From Acidovorax radicis N35 (GTDB lineage: Bacteria; Pseudomonadota; Gammaproteobacteria; Burkholderiales; Burkholderiaceae_C): a stretch of 64,000 bases of DNA. Numbering within the stretch: the stretch's first letter is position 1; each line of letters begins with the position of its first letter. The stretch is from the NCBI RefSeq assembly GCF_000204195.1, contig NZ_AFBG01000018.1, forward strand, positions 806,001-870,000. The letters are read 5' to 3'. This document shows, piece by piece, positions 43,263 through 52,146 of this stretch. The position numbers and the translations under genes were made by a program. Below the pieces are notes generated by a model. It did not search any database. It saw only the letters and a program-made list of their open reading frames with translations, and had not been told where the DNA came from.

Positions 43263-43868
43263 ATGAAAGTTGAAACATTCACCGCCGAAAACTCTGCCTT
43301 GCTGCTCATCGACCACCAGGTCGGTACCATGCAACTCATCAAGAACATCGACAGGGAACTGGCGGCCAAGCAGTCGATTGCCCTGGCGAAGATGGCCAAG
43401 ATTCTCAACATGCCGGTCGTCATCACGTCCAGCCAGGAAGAGCGCGCCCAGGGCCCCATCCTTCCTGAGATTGCAAAGATTCTCCCTGAGGCCCATGACG
43501 CTCGCATCAAGCGCCCTGGCGTGGTCAACGCCTGGGCTTACCCCGACTTCAAGAAGGCGGTGCTCGCCACCGGTCGCAAGAACCTCATCATGGCTGGCGT
43601 GACCACCGACGTATGCCTTATCTTCCCCGCCATGGATGCCGCCAAGGAAGGTTTCGGCGTGCAGGCAGTGATGGACGCCTCCGGCTCGCCTAGCGATCTG
43701 TCCGAAGAGTTTTCGCGCCAGCGCATGCACGACGCAGGTGTCGTGCTCACCGCCACCAACACGCTGATGGCTGAAATTGCACAGGACTGGTCCACCCCCA
43801 CCGGCGAGCAGCTGATCACCCTGCTGTTCACGGATGTGTTCCCTGCGCTGGGCGCAGCCATCGCCTAA
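43263..43868 (+). CDS. Isochorismatase-like cysteine hydrolase (YcaC type)
   Basis: 201 residues. The catalytic triad of the family is visible: Asp17 (LLIDHQVG), Lys83 (RIKRPGVVNAW) and Cys118 (TTDVCLIFPAMDA). Length and LDHQ-type start match YcaC-like hydrolases of unknown substrate, probably amides or ureas. Third gene of the redox cluster in the same direction. Confidence 0.92.
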   Translation: MKVETFTAENSALLLIDHQVGTMQLIKNIDRELAAKQSIALAKMAKILNMPVVITSSQEERAQGPILPEIAKILPEAHDARIKRPGVVNAWAYPDFKKAVLATGRKNLIMAGVTTDVCLIFPAMDAAKEGFGVQAVMDASGSPSDLSEEFSRQRMHDAGVVLTATNTLMAEIAQDWSTPTGEQLITLLFTDVFPALGAAIA

Positions 43869-43952
43869 TGTGATTGATGTGCCTGTGAGCCTGGGCATGA
43901 GGCGCTTTGACCTGTAGGCACCATATCTTCTATCCGCGCAGATTTGCCCACG

Positions 43953-45098
43953 ATGACTTCTTCACAACCTCTGGTGGTCGTGGTGGGGGGCTCACTGGCC
44001 GGGCTGACGCTGGCCCTCGCGAGCGCTGCACGAGGGGTGCCCGTTCAGGTCGTGGAGCGGGCTGCCGGGAGGGCGCAAGGCGGAGACAGCCTGAGCGTTG
44101 ACCTCGCTGCCATTGCAAGGGCCGTGGGTCACGACCCGCGCTCCTACCCGGTGCTGCCCGTGGTGCCAGCCTACCGCGACCGGCATTTGACAACCTGGCC
44201 TGCGTTGTACGGTTGGTTGCGTGACCGGGTCGGCGAGACACCGGGCATCGTGCTTCAAGGGGGCAAAGCCGTCGCGTCGGTCCGGGCGCGGGACGGCATG
44301 GCAGAGCTGTCCTTTTCCGATGGAACCCAAACCATGGCTGATGCGGTCATTGGTGCCGACGGGTATCAGAGCGTTGTCCGCCGAGCGGTGTTGCCCGAAG
44401 CTCCCTTTGCCCGCTATGCGGGCTATCTGGTCTGGCGAGGCCTGGTGCCGGAGCAAGCGCTGAAGCACCCCGTCTCATGGCCATCGAATGGCGGGCTGTG
44501 GATTGACTTTGTGCAGGGCTATCGTCTGGTGGCTGCTGTTGTGCCGGGGCGCGATGGTTCCACCGATATCGGGCGGCGCCAGGTGACTTTTGCATGGTTC
44601 GACGCCCACCGCGATGGACTGCTGCGCGCCATGAACCGCTTGACACCCGATGGGCACCTCGTCGGCACACTGGGGCGCAGGAACATCGATGCAGATATCC
44701 GCTTGGAGCTGGTGGCCATGGTTCCGACGCTGTGGCCGCAGACATGGGCTGAGGCTGTGACGGTTGGGGTGCGATCCACAGATTCGCTCAGTGGTGCCTC
44801 CATTGCGGAGTACCTGCCCGAGAGGCTGGCTCAGGGCCCTCTGGCGCTTGTGGGGGATGCCGCCCACACCGTGTCGCCTATGACGGGGAGTGGTTTCGCA
44901 GCAGCGGTAGATGACGCCGTGGTGCTGGCCCGCATGCTTGCCGAGCGTCCTTCAAGCGAGCGCTTCTCCGCCGCCTTGCAACGCTACGAGTCCGTACGAT
45001 TGCCCTGGGTGCGTGCCCTGGTCAACCACTCGCGTCGCCTGAGCTCGGAATACGTTCAGTACGCAACCCAAGGCAGAGAGGCTGGGGTGGGGAAGTAG
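43953..45098 (+). CDS. FAD-dependent monooxygenase (hydroxylase family)
   Basis: 381 residues from ATG 43953; an in-frame TTG nine bases earlier is less likely. VVVGGSLAGLTLALASAARG is the FAD dinucleotide fold and ALVGDAAHTVSPMTGSGFAA the second FAD motif of class A flavin monooxygenases. They hydroxylate aromatics or other small molecules with NAD(P)H and oxygen. Substrate unknown. It lies in the cluster 85 bases behind the isochorismatase-like gene. Confidence 0.9.
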   Translation: MTSSQPLVVVVGGSLAGLTLALASAARGVPVQVVERAAGRAQGGDSLSVDLAAIARAVGHDPRSYPVLPVVPAYRDRHLTTWPALYGWLRDRVGETPGIVLQGGKAVASVRARDGMAELSFSDGTQTMADAVIGADGYQSVVRRAVLPEAPFARYAGYLVWRGLVPEQALKHPVSWPSNGGLWIDFVQGYRLVAAVVPGRDGSTDIGRRQVTFAWFDAHRDGLLRAMNRLTPDGHLVGTLGRRNIDADIRLELVAMVPTLWPQTWAEAVTVGVRSTDSLSGASIAEYLPERLAQGPLALVGDAAHTVSPMTGSGFAAAVDDAVVLARMLAERPSSERFSAALQRYESVRLPWVRALVNHSRRLSSEYVQYATQGREAGVGK

Positions 45099-45293
45099 TC
45101 GGAGCGGATTCAGCAGCCACCGACCGGCGCGTGTTGTGTGCGGCGAAAAACGTGGGGGACAGCAAAGCCAGCCCACTTGATCAAAAATGACGGCTGATAG
45201 CGAAGAGGCTCTGGCCAGCTCGGTCCCGCGCCTCCCTCCACACAGTCCGCCGAGCGCACGGCCCCATTTCCACACCCCTACCGCGAGTCACCC

Positions 45294-46433
45294 ATGAACC
45301 CCTCCATCCCGACTACCGCACTCCAACTGCGCTCGCTGGTTCAAGCCGACGGCACCTTGCAGATCAGCCTGGAATCCGTGTCCGTGCCCACCCCGGGGCC
45401 CGACGAGGTGTTGATCCAGGTGCAAGCCACGCCCATCAACCCGTCGGACATCGGCCTGCTGCTGGGCCCTGCCGATTTGTCCACCGTGCAGGTCGCTGGC
45501 AGTGCCGATTTGCCCGTGGCGACTGCCCGCATCCCCGAGCGCGCGATGCCGGGCATGGCTGCACGCCTCGGTCAAAGCATGCCCGTGGGCAACGAGGGCG
45601 CGGGGCTGGTGGTGGCCGCAGGAGCCTCTCCCGCCGCGCAGGCGCTGCTGGGCCGCACGGTGGCCGTGATTGGCGGAGCCATGTATGCGCAGTACCGCGC
45701 CATGCCGGCTGCGCAGTGCCTTCCATTGCCAGAAGGCACCACGGCCGCCGAAGGGGCATCGTGTTTCGTCAACCCGCTGACCGCACTGGGCATGGTCGAG
45801 ACCATGAAGCGCGAGGGCCACACGGCGCTGGTGCACACGGCGGCGGCCAGCAACCTGGGCCAGATGCTCAACAAGGTTTGCCAGAAAGACGGCATTGGCC
45901 TGGTCAACATCGTGCGCAAACCCGAACAGGCGGTGCTGCTGCGCGAGGCCGGCGCCCAGTACGTCTGCGACAGCAGTGCGCCTGGATTCATGGCCGACCT
46001 GACCGACGCGCTCGCGGCCACTGGCGCCACCATCGCCTTTGACGCCACGGGCGGTGGCACGCTGGCTGGGCAGATCCTGCAGTGCATGGAAAGCGCCATC
46101 AACCGCAGCGCCAAGGAATACAGCCGCTACGGCTCGGCCGTGCACAAGCAGGTCTACCTGTATGGCCACCTGGACACCCGCCCCACCGAGATCCAGCGCA
46201 CCTTCGGCATGGCCTGGGGCGTGGGTGGGTGGCTGCTGTTCCCGTTCCTGAACAAGATAGGCGATGTTGCCGCCCAGGCACTGCGCGCACGCGTGGCGGC
46301 CGAGTTGAAGACCACGTTCGCCAGCCACTACGCACGCACGGTATCGCTGGCGGGCGCGCTCAGTGCTGACGCCATCGCGTTTTATGGCCCGCGCAATACC
46401 GGCGCCAAGGTGCTGATTGATCCGTCGATGTAG
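45294..46433 (+). CDS. MDR-superfamily oxidoreductase (quinone-reductase-like)
   Basis: 379 residues. GroES-like first part (VPTPGPDEVLIQVQATPINP) and Rossmann part (HTAAASNLGQMLNKVCQKDG). The catalytic zinc cysteine and histidine of alcohol dehydrogenases are not seen, so it is of the zinc-free quinone-oxidoreductase kind, using NADPH. A 195-base gap separates it from the monooxygenase, so it may have its own promoter. Confidence 0.88.
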   Translation: MNPSIPTTALQLRSLVQADGTLQISLESVSVPTPGPDEVLIQVQATPINPSDIGLLLGPADLSTVQVAGSADLPVATARIPERAMPGMAARLGQSMPVGNEGAGLVVAAGASPAAQALLGRTVAVIGGAMYAQYRAMPAAQCLPLPEGTTAAEGASCFVNPLTALGMVETMKREGHTALVHTAAASNLGQMLNKVCQKDGIGLVNIVRKPEQAVLLREAGAQYVCDSSAPGFMADLTDALAATGATIAFDATGGGTLAGQILQCMESAINRSAKEYSRYGSAVHKQVYLYGHLDTRPTEIQRTFGMAWGVGGWLLFPFLNKIGDVAAQALRARVAAELKTTFASHYARTVSLAGALSADAIAFYGPRNTGAKVLIDPSM

Positions 46434-46512
46434 TTGAGGGTGGCCTGCCTCCAACGGGGAGTGGAGCAGGGTGTGGGCGGTGCAGCGGTTTTAATACTAA
46501 AAATAATATTAA

Positions 46513-46542
46513 TTGCCAATTAAATGCTTATTGGTATATAAT
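46513..46542 (+). promoter_or_regulatory. Strong sigma-70 promoter for the RRM operon
   Basis: TTGCCA at 46513-46518 and a perfect TATAAT at 46537-46542, 18 bases apart, within an AT-rich block. An inverted repeat GCCAATTA (46515) and TAATTGGC (46539) overlaps both boxes and may bind a regulator. Transcription would start near 46549, giving a leader of about 170 bases. Confidence 0.7.
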
Positions 46543-46720
46543 TGGCTTGGTTGTAGTCACGGCTCTTGACGCGTGCCGTCACCGCAACGCTTGCTCAGCG
46601 GCGTCAAGCCGCCCACGCAGGCCGCCTTTTGCGACCTTGTCGCCCAGTTGGTCTGTAGAGCTGCAGCCGACCGAGTCCTTCGATGCTCACGCAGGTCGAT
46701 TTCCAAGCCTGCGATCCTGA

Positions 46721-46960
46721 ATGAATCAGATTTCACAGACCGCCATTTCCATGGGCAAGTACGTCGTTTCGCCCGCGACACACCCGACCGACTGCGGCCG
46801 CTTTCGTGCCTCCTTCTCGGTCCATCGTTCCCAGGGCAACGGCAGCTACTGCCGCGTGTTCCGTTTTGACAAAGCCTTTGCCTCGCGCGAAGCCGCCCGG
46901 CTCTTTGCAGTCACCCAGGGCTGGCTGCAAACGTGCATGTTGCACCCTCCGGCGTGTTGA
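46721..46960 (+). CDS. Small basic protein upstream of the RRM gene
   Basis: 79 residues. KYVVSPATHPTDCGRFRASF and YCRVFRFDKAFASREAARLF have a protein-like pattern and resemble a small conserved family often found ahead of cold-shock or RRM genes in betaproteobacteria, as far as I recognise it. No signal peptide or membrane helix. A long 5' leader precedes it and the RRM gene follows after 121 bases, probably on the same transcript. It could be a true product or a leader ORF. Confidence 0.6.
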   Translation: MNQISQTAISMGKYVVSPATHPTDCGRFRASFSVHRSQGNGSYCRVFRFDKAFASREAARLFAVTQGWLQTCMLHPPAC

Positions 46961-47081
46961 TGATCTGCTGACCGCAGACTCCATCCAACCTTCCAAGTTG
47001 TGGCGGACTCCCAGTCTGCACATCCCGTATCCCCAACGGTGCGTCATTCGTTGCGCACCCTCCTTCAGAAAGGCTCTTTTC

Positions 47082-47429
47082 ATGAGCAGCAAAATCTACG
47101 TGGGCAACCTGCCTTACTCCGTGACCGACTCCGTCCTGGAAAGCAATTTCTCCGAGTTCGGCAATGTCACTTCGGCCAAGGTCATGATGGACCGCGAAAC
47201 CGGTCGCTCCAAGGGCTTCGGCTTTGTGGAAATGGCTTCGGCTGAAGTCGCCCAGGCCGCGATCAGCGCCCTGCACGGCATGTCCGTCGACGGCCGCTCG
47301 ATCGTCGTGAACCTGGCCCGCCCCCGTGAAGAAGGTGGTGTTCGTTCGGGCGGCGCGGGTGGCTACACAGCCAGCAAGCGCTCGGACGTTGGCTATGGCA
47401 CGGGTGGCTACGGCGGCGGTCGTTACTGA
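47082..47429 (+). CDS. RRM-domain RNA-binding protein with Gly-rich tail
   Basis: 115 residues from ATG 47082 (AGAAAGG before it). One RRM: RNP2 IYVGNLPYSV at 5-14 and RNP1 KGFGFVEM near 45-52, followed by a short Gly/Arg/Tyr tail (GGYTASKRSDVGYGTGGYGG). Such Rbp proteins in cyanobacteria and betaproteobacteria are typically cold-inducible RNA chaperones. The strong promoter and long leader agree with cold-shock style control. A rho-independent terminator follows. Confidence 0.93.
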   Translation: MSSKIYVGNLPYSVTDSVLESNFSEFGNVTSAKVMMDRETGRSKGFGFVEMASAEVAQAAISALHGMSVDGRSIVVNLARPREEGGVRSGGAGGYTASKRSDVGYGTGGYGGGRY

Positions 47430-47452
47430 GCTCAGCAACCTTCTGCGAAAGA

Positions 47453-47478
47453 CCGGCTCTGCGGAGCCGGTTTTTTTT
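47453..47478 (+). terminator. Rho-independent terminator behind the RRM gene
   Basis: Stem CCGGCTC-TGCG-GAGCCGG followed by eight T residues, 24 bases behind the stop codon. Confidence 0.92.
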
Positions 47479-47582
47479 CGTCCCGTGCAGGCCCGCGCCA
47501 TGGAGGGATCTGTGCAAAGGGCGCCCGTGGGGCCTGGTGAGCGTGCCATTGCCCCAGGCCGCCAACCCGGCCACGAGGTACC

Positions 47583-48488
47583 CTACCGACGGCCTTTCTC
47601 CCCCAGTTGCAACGCCTGCAGCACCAGCGAAAAAGCGGGTGATGGCTGGCGCCGGCTGGGGTAGTACAGGTGGTAGCCCGCAAACGGGGGGCACCAGTCT
47701 TCCAGCACACGCACCAGGTGGCCGTCTTCGATGTGGGAGGCCAGTTCATCCTCGGGCAGCAGCGCGATGCCCAGCCCCGCCAGTGCCGCATCGACCTGGG
47801 GCGGGGCGGTGTTGAAGATCAGCGGGCCGTCCACCCGCACATTGACCTGTTTGCCCTTGCGCGAGAAATCCCACACATACAAGCCACCCGAAGTGGGCAT
47901 GCGCTGGTTGATGCAACGGTGCGCCGTCAGGTCGTGGGGGGTCTTCGGAATGGGATGGGCAGCAAAATAGCCGGGGGAGGCCACCACGGCCATGCGCAAG
48001 GGCGGGCCGATGGGCACGGCAATCATGTCCTTGTCGATGGTGTTGCCCAGGCGCACCCCGGCGTCAAAGCGGTCGGCCACGATGTCGCGAAAGCCGTAGT
48101 TCATGTCGAACTCCAGCGTGATGTCGGGGTTCTCGTGCAGCAGCGGCATGAGCTTGGGCAGCAGCGTGGTGTGCATGACATGGTCGCCACAGGTGATGCG
48201 CACGGTGCCTGCGGGTTTGTCGCGCAGCGCGGTCAGGGCATCGAGCTCGGCCTCGATGTCGTCAAAGCGGTGGCCGATGGCGTGCATCAGGCGTTCGCCC
48301 GCTGGCGTGGGCGAGACGCTGCGTGTGGTGCGCGTGAGCAGCCGGATCTGCAGGCGCTCTTCGAGGCCACGGATGGTCTGGCTCAGCGCGGACTGCGTGA
48401 CGCCCAGAGTGGCGGCGGCCCGGGTGAAGCTGCCCTCGCGCGCCACGGTGACGAAGGCCAGCAGGTCATTCAGGTTGCGTCGCGCCAT
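47583..48488 (-). CDS. LysR-family regulator
   Basis: 301 residues from ATG 48488 (GGGGA upstream); an ATG five codons earlier is possible. Winged helix NDLLAFVTVAREGSFTRAAA and TQSALSQTIRGLEERLQIRL, with the CrgA-like effector domain (RITCGDHVMHTTLLPKLMPL). Divergent from the cyclophilin-like/hydrolase/MFS genes, which it probably controls. Confidence 0.9.
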   Translation of the reverse strand: MARRNLNDLLAFVTVAREGSFTRAAATLGVTQSALSQTIRGLEERLQIRLLTRTTRSVSPTPAGERLMHAIGHRFDDIEAELDALTALRDKPAGTVRITCGDHVMHTTLLPKLMPLLHENPDITLEFDMNYGFRDIVADRFDAGVRLGNTIDKDMIAVPIGPPLRMAVVASPGYFAAHPIPKTPHDLTAHRCINQRMPTSGGLYVWDFSRKGKQVNVRVDGPLIFNTAPPQVDAALAGLGIALLPEDELASHIEDGHLVRVLEDWCPPFAGYHLYYPSRRQPSPAFSLVLQALQLGEKGRR

Positions 48489-48585
48489 GTTCGATTTCCC
48501 CATTTGATTGGTTAGCCAGGCTTATAAAGCCATTCGGTATTCATTATCTAGTCGTGGCTCTGGAAGGAAGGCAAACTCCTTTTTC

Positions 48586-49056
48586 ATGACCTTGCGCAAC
48601 CTTCCGCCTCTCCTCCATCGCCGCTCGCTGGCGGGTTTTTCCGTTGCGTGGTGCCTGGCCGCCAGCATGGCGCCCGCACCAGCCTTTGCACAACAAAAGC
48701 CCATGAAAATCCGCCTGCACCTCGACGACGCCGTTGCCACTGCCACGTTGGAAGATTCCGTGGTCGCCCGCGATTTCGCGGCCATGCTGCCGCTTTCGGT
48801 GACGCTGAAGGACTACGCAGCGATTGAACGCATCACCGACTTGCCGCGCAAGCTGCCCACCGCGCAGGCGTCCATGGGCATGACCCCCGTGACCGGTGAC
48901 ATTGCTTACTACGCGCCATGGGGCAACCTGGCGATCTATCTGAGTGGCACCGTTTACGACCGAGGCCTGGTGCGCCTCGGCAAGGTAGACAGCGGCCTGT
49001 CTGCCTTGCAGCGGCCTGCGCCATTCACTGTGCGCATCGAGCGTGCCAGCGATTGA
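48586..49056 (+). CDS. Exported cyclophilin-like fold protein
   Basis: 156 residues from ATG 48586; signal peptide ends PAPAFAQQ. MKIRLHLDDAVATATLEDSV and TPVTGDIAYYAPWGNLAIYL are typical of the bacterial cyclophilin-like domain (PF18050 type), small beta-barrel proteins without proven isomerase activity. Residues after 75 include KLPTAQASMGMTP. Followed after 137 bases by a Tat-exported hydrolase. Function unknown. Confidence 0.85.
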   Translation: MTLRNLPPLLHRRSLAGFSVAWCLAASMAPAPAFAQQKPMKIRLHLDDAVATATLEDSVVARDFAAMLPLSVTLKDYAAIERITDLPRKLPTAQASMGMTPVTGDIAYYAPWGNLAIYLSGTVYDRGLVRLGKVDSGLSALQRPAPFTVRIERASD

Positions 49057-49193
49057 ACGGCGGCCGGACAGAAAGAAGCAAGCGGGCGGAACGCCAGCGT
49101 ATTCCCGGCCGCCGTCTTTGCCGCCCAGCGGCCTCAACGCCCACTTTTCGTCATTTCTCCCATTCATTTTCCCCATTCACAGGACCATCGAAC

Positions 49194-50342
49194 ATGGACA
49201 ACACCCTCAGCACGTTGGGCGCATTCCGCGCATTGAACACAACACCCGGCACAGATCACCCCACTTCGGACCGTCGCGACTTTCTCATCCGGGCGGGTTT
49301 CGGAGCCGCAGCCCTGGGCGGGTTGTCTGCTGTGGGCGGCAGCGCCATGGCGGCGGGGCCGCAGCCAGCACCCGGCAAGGTCAGTGGTGCCGACAATTTC
49401 TACAAGAGCGACCGGGTGGTGGTGCGCAAGGTGACCTTCAAGAACCAGTACCGCATGGCGGTGGCCGGGAACCTGTTTGTGCCCAAGAACCTGGACCGCA
49501 GCAAGAAAAGCCCGGCCATTCTGGTGGGCCACCCCATGGGCGCGGTCAAGGAACAAAGCGCCAACCTGTATGCCACCAAGATGGCGGAGCAGGGCTTCAT
49601 CGCACTGTCGCTGGACCTGCCTTTCTGGGGCGAGAGCGACGGCCAGCCGCGCAACGCCGTGGCGCCAGACATCTATGCCGAGGCTTTCAGCGCGGCGGTG
49701 GATTTTCTGGGCACGCAGGCGATGGTGGACCGCGAGCGCATCGGTGCCATTGGCGTGTGCGGCAGTGGCAGCTTTGTCGTCAGTGCCGCCAAGATTGACC
49801 CGCGCATGAAGGCCATCGCCACGGTCAGCATGTACGACATGGGCGCTGCCAACCGTGATGCGCTGAACCACTCGCAGACTGTGGAGCAGCGCAAGCAGAT
49901 CATTGCCGCCGCTGCCGAGCAGCGCTACGTGGAATTCACCGGCGGGGCCATCCAGTACACCGGTGGCACGGTGCACGCGCTGACGGCAGACACACACCCC
50001 ATTCAGCGGGAGTTCTATGACTTCTACCGCACCCCGCGTGGCGAGGTCACGCCCAAGGGCGGCTCACCCAAAACCACCACCCACCCCACGCTGACCAGCA
50101 ACGTCAAGTTCATGAACTTCTACCCGTTCAATGACATCGAGACGATTTCTCCACGCCCGATGCTCTTCATCACGGGCGACCAGGCGCATTCCAAGGAGTT
50201 CAGCGAAGACGCCTTCAAGCGCGCTGCCGAGCCCAAGGAGCTGTACATCGTCCCCGGTGCGGGCCATGTGGATCTGTACGACCGCGTGACCCTGATTCCG
50301 TGGGACAAGCTGACGGCGTTCTTCGGCAAACACCTGGCGTAA
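49194..50342 (+). CDS. Tat-exported alpha/beta hydrolase (YcjY/DLH-like)
   Basis: 382 residues from ATG 49194. Twin-arginine motif RRDFLIRAG at about 27 with a hydrophobic segment to SAMAAG. Alpha/beta fold with ILVGHPMGAVKEQ (oxyanion region) and nucleophile elbow GVCGSGSFV, in which the nucleophile would be Cys, as in YcjY/dienelactone-hydrolase relatives. Late AGHVDLYD supplies the His. Periplasmic hydrolysis of an ester or similar bond; substrate unknown. The stop codon directly precedes the ATG of the MFS gene. Confidence 0.9.
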   Translation: MDNTLSTLGAFRALNTTPGTDHPTSDRRDFLIRAGFGAAALGGLSAVGGSAMAAGPQPAPGKVSGADNFYKSDRVVVRKVTFKNQYRMAVAGNLFVPKNLDRSKKSPAILVGHPMGAVKEQSANLYATKMAEQGFIALSLDLPFWGESDGQPRNAVAPDIYAEAFSAAVDFLGTQAMVDRERIGAIGVCGSGSFVVSAAKIDPRMKAIATVSMYDMGAANRDALNHSQTVEQRKQIIAAAAEQRYVEFTGGAIQYTGGTVHALTADTHPIQREFYDFYRTPRGEVTPKGGSPKTTTHPTLTSNVKFMNFYPFNDIETISPRPMLFITGDQAHSKEFSEDAFKRAAEPKELYIVPGAGHVDLYDRVTLIPWDKLTAFFGKHLA

Positions 50343-51590
50343 ATGGTGACGACTCAGGTTTGCGGCGCGCCACCACCGGGCGACGCCGGCGACGCACGTG
50401 GTGCGGCGGTGGACCCTGCGCGCTGGAGCGGGGTATTCGCGATGACGCTCTGCGTGTTTGCGCTGATCGCCTCGGAGTTCATGCCGGTCAGCCTGCTCAC
50501 GCCGATGGCCGACGACCTGGGTGTCAGTGAAGGTTGGGCTGGGCAGGGCATTGCGGCATCCGGCGTCTTGGCGGTGCTCACCAGCCTGAGCATTGCGGCG
50601 CTCGCAGGCAGGATGGACCGCAAGACCCTGCTGCTGGGACTGACGGCGCTGATGTGCCTCTCCGGGGCGGTCATCGCGCTCGCACCAAATTACGCGGTGT
50701 ACATGGTGGGGCGCGCGCTCATCGGGGTGGTGGTGGGCGGGTTCTGGTCCTTGTCGGCAGCCACGGCCATGCGGCTGGTGCCTGTCCAGCAGGTGCCACG
50801 GGCGCTGGCCATCTTCAATGGCGGCAACGCACTCGCCACGGTGGTGGCGGCGCCGCTGGGCAGCTATCTGGGGGCTGTGATCGGCTGGCGCGGGGCCTTC
50901 TTGTGCCTGGTGCCGGTGGCGGTGGTTGCCTTCGTCTGGCAGTGGGTGAGCCTGCCGCCAATGCCTGCAGGGCCGCAGCGTGCTGGGGGCTCTGGCGCTG
51001 TTTTGAGGCTGCTCCAGCGCCGGGTGATTGCTGTCGGCATGCTGGCCGTGGGCAGTTTCTTCCTGGGGCAGTTTGTGCTGTTTACCTACTTGCGGCCGTT
51101 TCTGGAAACCGTGACGCATGTAGGCGGGTTCACCCTGTCATTCGTGCTGTTGGTGATCGGGGTGGCGGGTTTTGTGGGCACCACGCTCGTCAGTGCGGTG
51201 CTGGCCAGGGGCTTCTACCGAACCCTTTTCATGGCACCCCTCCTGATGGCGCTCATCGCCGTTGCGCTGATCTGCCTGGGCGACCGGTTGACCGCTGTGA
51301 CGGCATTGCTGGGCCTGTGGGGCCTGGTGGCCACCGCTGCGCCCGTAGGCTGGTGGACGTGGGTCGCCCGATCGATGCCGGAGGACGCCGAAGCCGGAGG
51401 TGGCCTCATGGTGGCGGTGGTTCAGCTGGCCATTGGCCTGGGCTCCACGGTGGGTGGCCTGCTGTTCGACAGCAGCGGCTACCAGAGCACCTTTGCCGTG
51501 AGCGCCGCCTTGTTGTTGCTGGCCGCTTTGCTGGTCTTCCTGACCTGGCGCACCAGCATGGCCGATGGCCGCGCCATCACAGGTGCTTGA
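50343..51590 (+). CDS. MFS transporter (NepI/AraJ-like exporter)
   Basis: 415 residues; ATG follows the previous TAA with no gap. Twelve helices. LIASEFMPVSLLTPMADDLG is the typical DHA1 (SotB/NepI/AraJ) helix-one motif, AAATMRLV-type sequence SAATAMRLVP and GGLMVAVVQLAIGLGSTVGG follow. Export of nucleosides, sugars or drugs is known for relatives. Translationally coupled to the hydrolase, so its substrate may be the hydrolase product or a compound it detoxifies. Confidence 0.92.
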   Translation: MVTTQVCGAPPPGDAGDARGAAVDPARWSGVFAMTLCVFALIASEFMPVSLLTPMADDLGVSEGWAGQGIAASGVLAVLTSLSIAALAGRMDRKTLLLGLTALMCLSGAVIALAPNYAVYMVGRALIGVVVGGFWSLSAATAMRLVPVQQVPRALAIFNGGNALATVVAAPLGSYLGAVIGWRGAFLCLVPVAVVAFVWQWVSLPPMPAGPQRAGGSGAVLRLLQRRVIAVGMLAVGSFFLGQFVLFTYLRPFLETVTHVGGFTLSFVLLVIGVAGFVGTTLVSAVLARGFYRTLFMAPLLMALIAVALICLGDRLTAVTALLGLWGLVATAAPVGWWTWVARSMPEDAEAGGGLMVAVVQLAIGLGSTVGGLLFDSSGYQSTFAVSAALLLLAALLVFLTWRTSMADGRAITGA

Positions 51591-52146
51591 AGAAAAACGT
51601 GGTGCCGCACAACGCGCCATCCGGCATCAACGCGTAGCCGGGCACCACGCCCACGCGCTGCCAGCCTGCGCGTTCGTACAGGCGCTCGGCGTCGCCGCCG
51701 GTGACGGTGTCGAGCACCAGCACGGTTTTTCCCTCTGCGCGTGCGGCGTCGTCCACGGCTGCCATGAGCTGCTGGGCGATGCCCTGGCGGCGGGCCTTGC
51801 GGTGCACCAGCATCTTGGCCACGTCGGCGCGGTGGGGCTGGTTGTCGGGCATCGCGGTGACGAGCTGCACGGTGCCCACAACGGCGCCTTGCGCGTCTTC
51901 GGCCACCAGCAGCACGCGCTCGTTGCGCGCCACGCCTTCGGCCACGTTGTGCCAGAAGGCCACAGCCTTATCGCGCGGCAGGGGCTGCATGAAGCTGACC
52001 GACGCGCCACCCTGCACGCAGTCGATCAGCACGTCGGCCAGGGCTGGCACAGTGGCGGCAGCTTCGTTGGGGCCGAGGCGGCGCACGGTGGTGGATGCGT
52101 GGGGGGCATCCACGCAGGGCGATGAAAGGGCCAGCGGGGCGGTCAT
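51577..52146 (-). CDS. GNAT-family N-acetyltransferase
   Basis: 189 residues from ATG 52146 (CGGAGA upstream). Acetyl-CoA loop KMLVHRKARRQGIAQQLMAA followed by LVLDTVTGGDAERLYERAGW, a standard GNAT core. Convergent with, and overlapping by 14 bases, the MFS gene. Its start overlaps the stop of the Cro/cupin regulator by four bases, a common pairing in which the regulator controls its own acetyltransferase. Confidence 0.9.
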   Translation of the reverse strand: MTAPLALSSPCVDAPHASTTVRRLGPNEAAATVPALADVLIDCVQGGASVSFMQPLPRDKAVAFWHNVAEGVARNERVLLVAEDAQGAVVGTVQLVTAMPDNQPHRADVAKMLVHRKARRQGIAQQLMAAVDDAARAEGKTVLVLDTVTGGDAERLYERAGWQRVGVVPGYALMPDGALCGTTFFFKHL

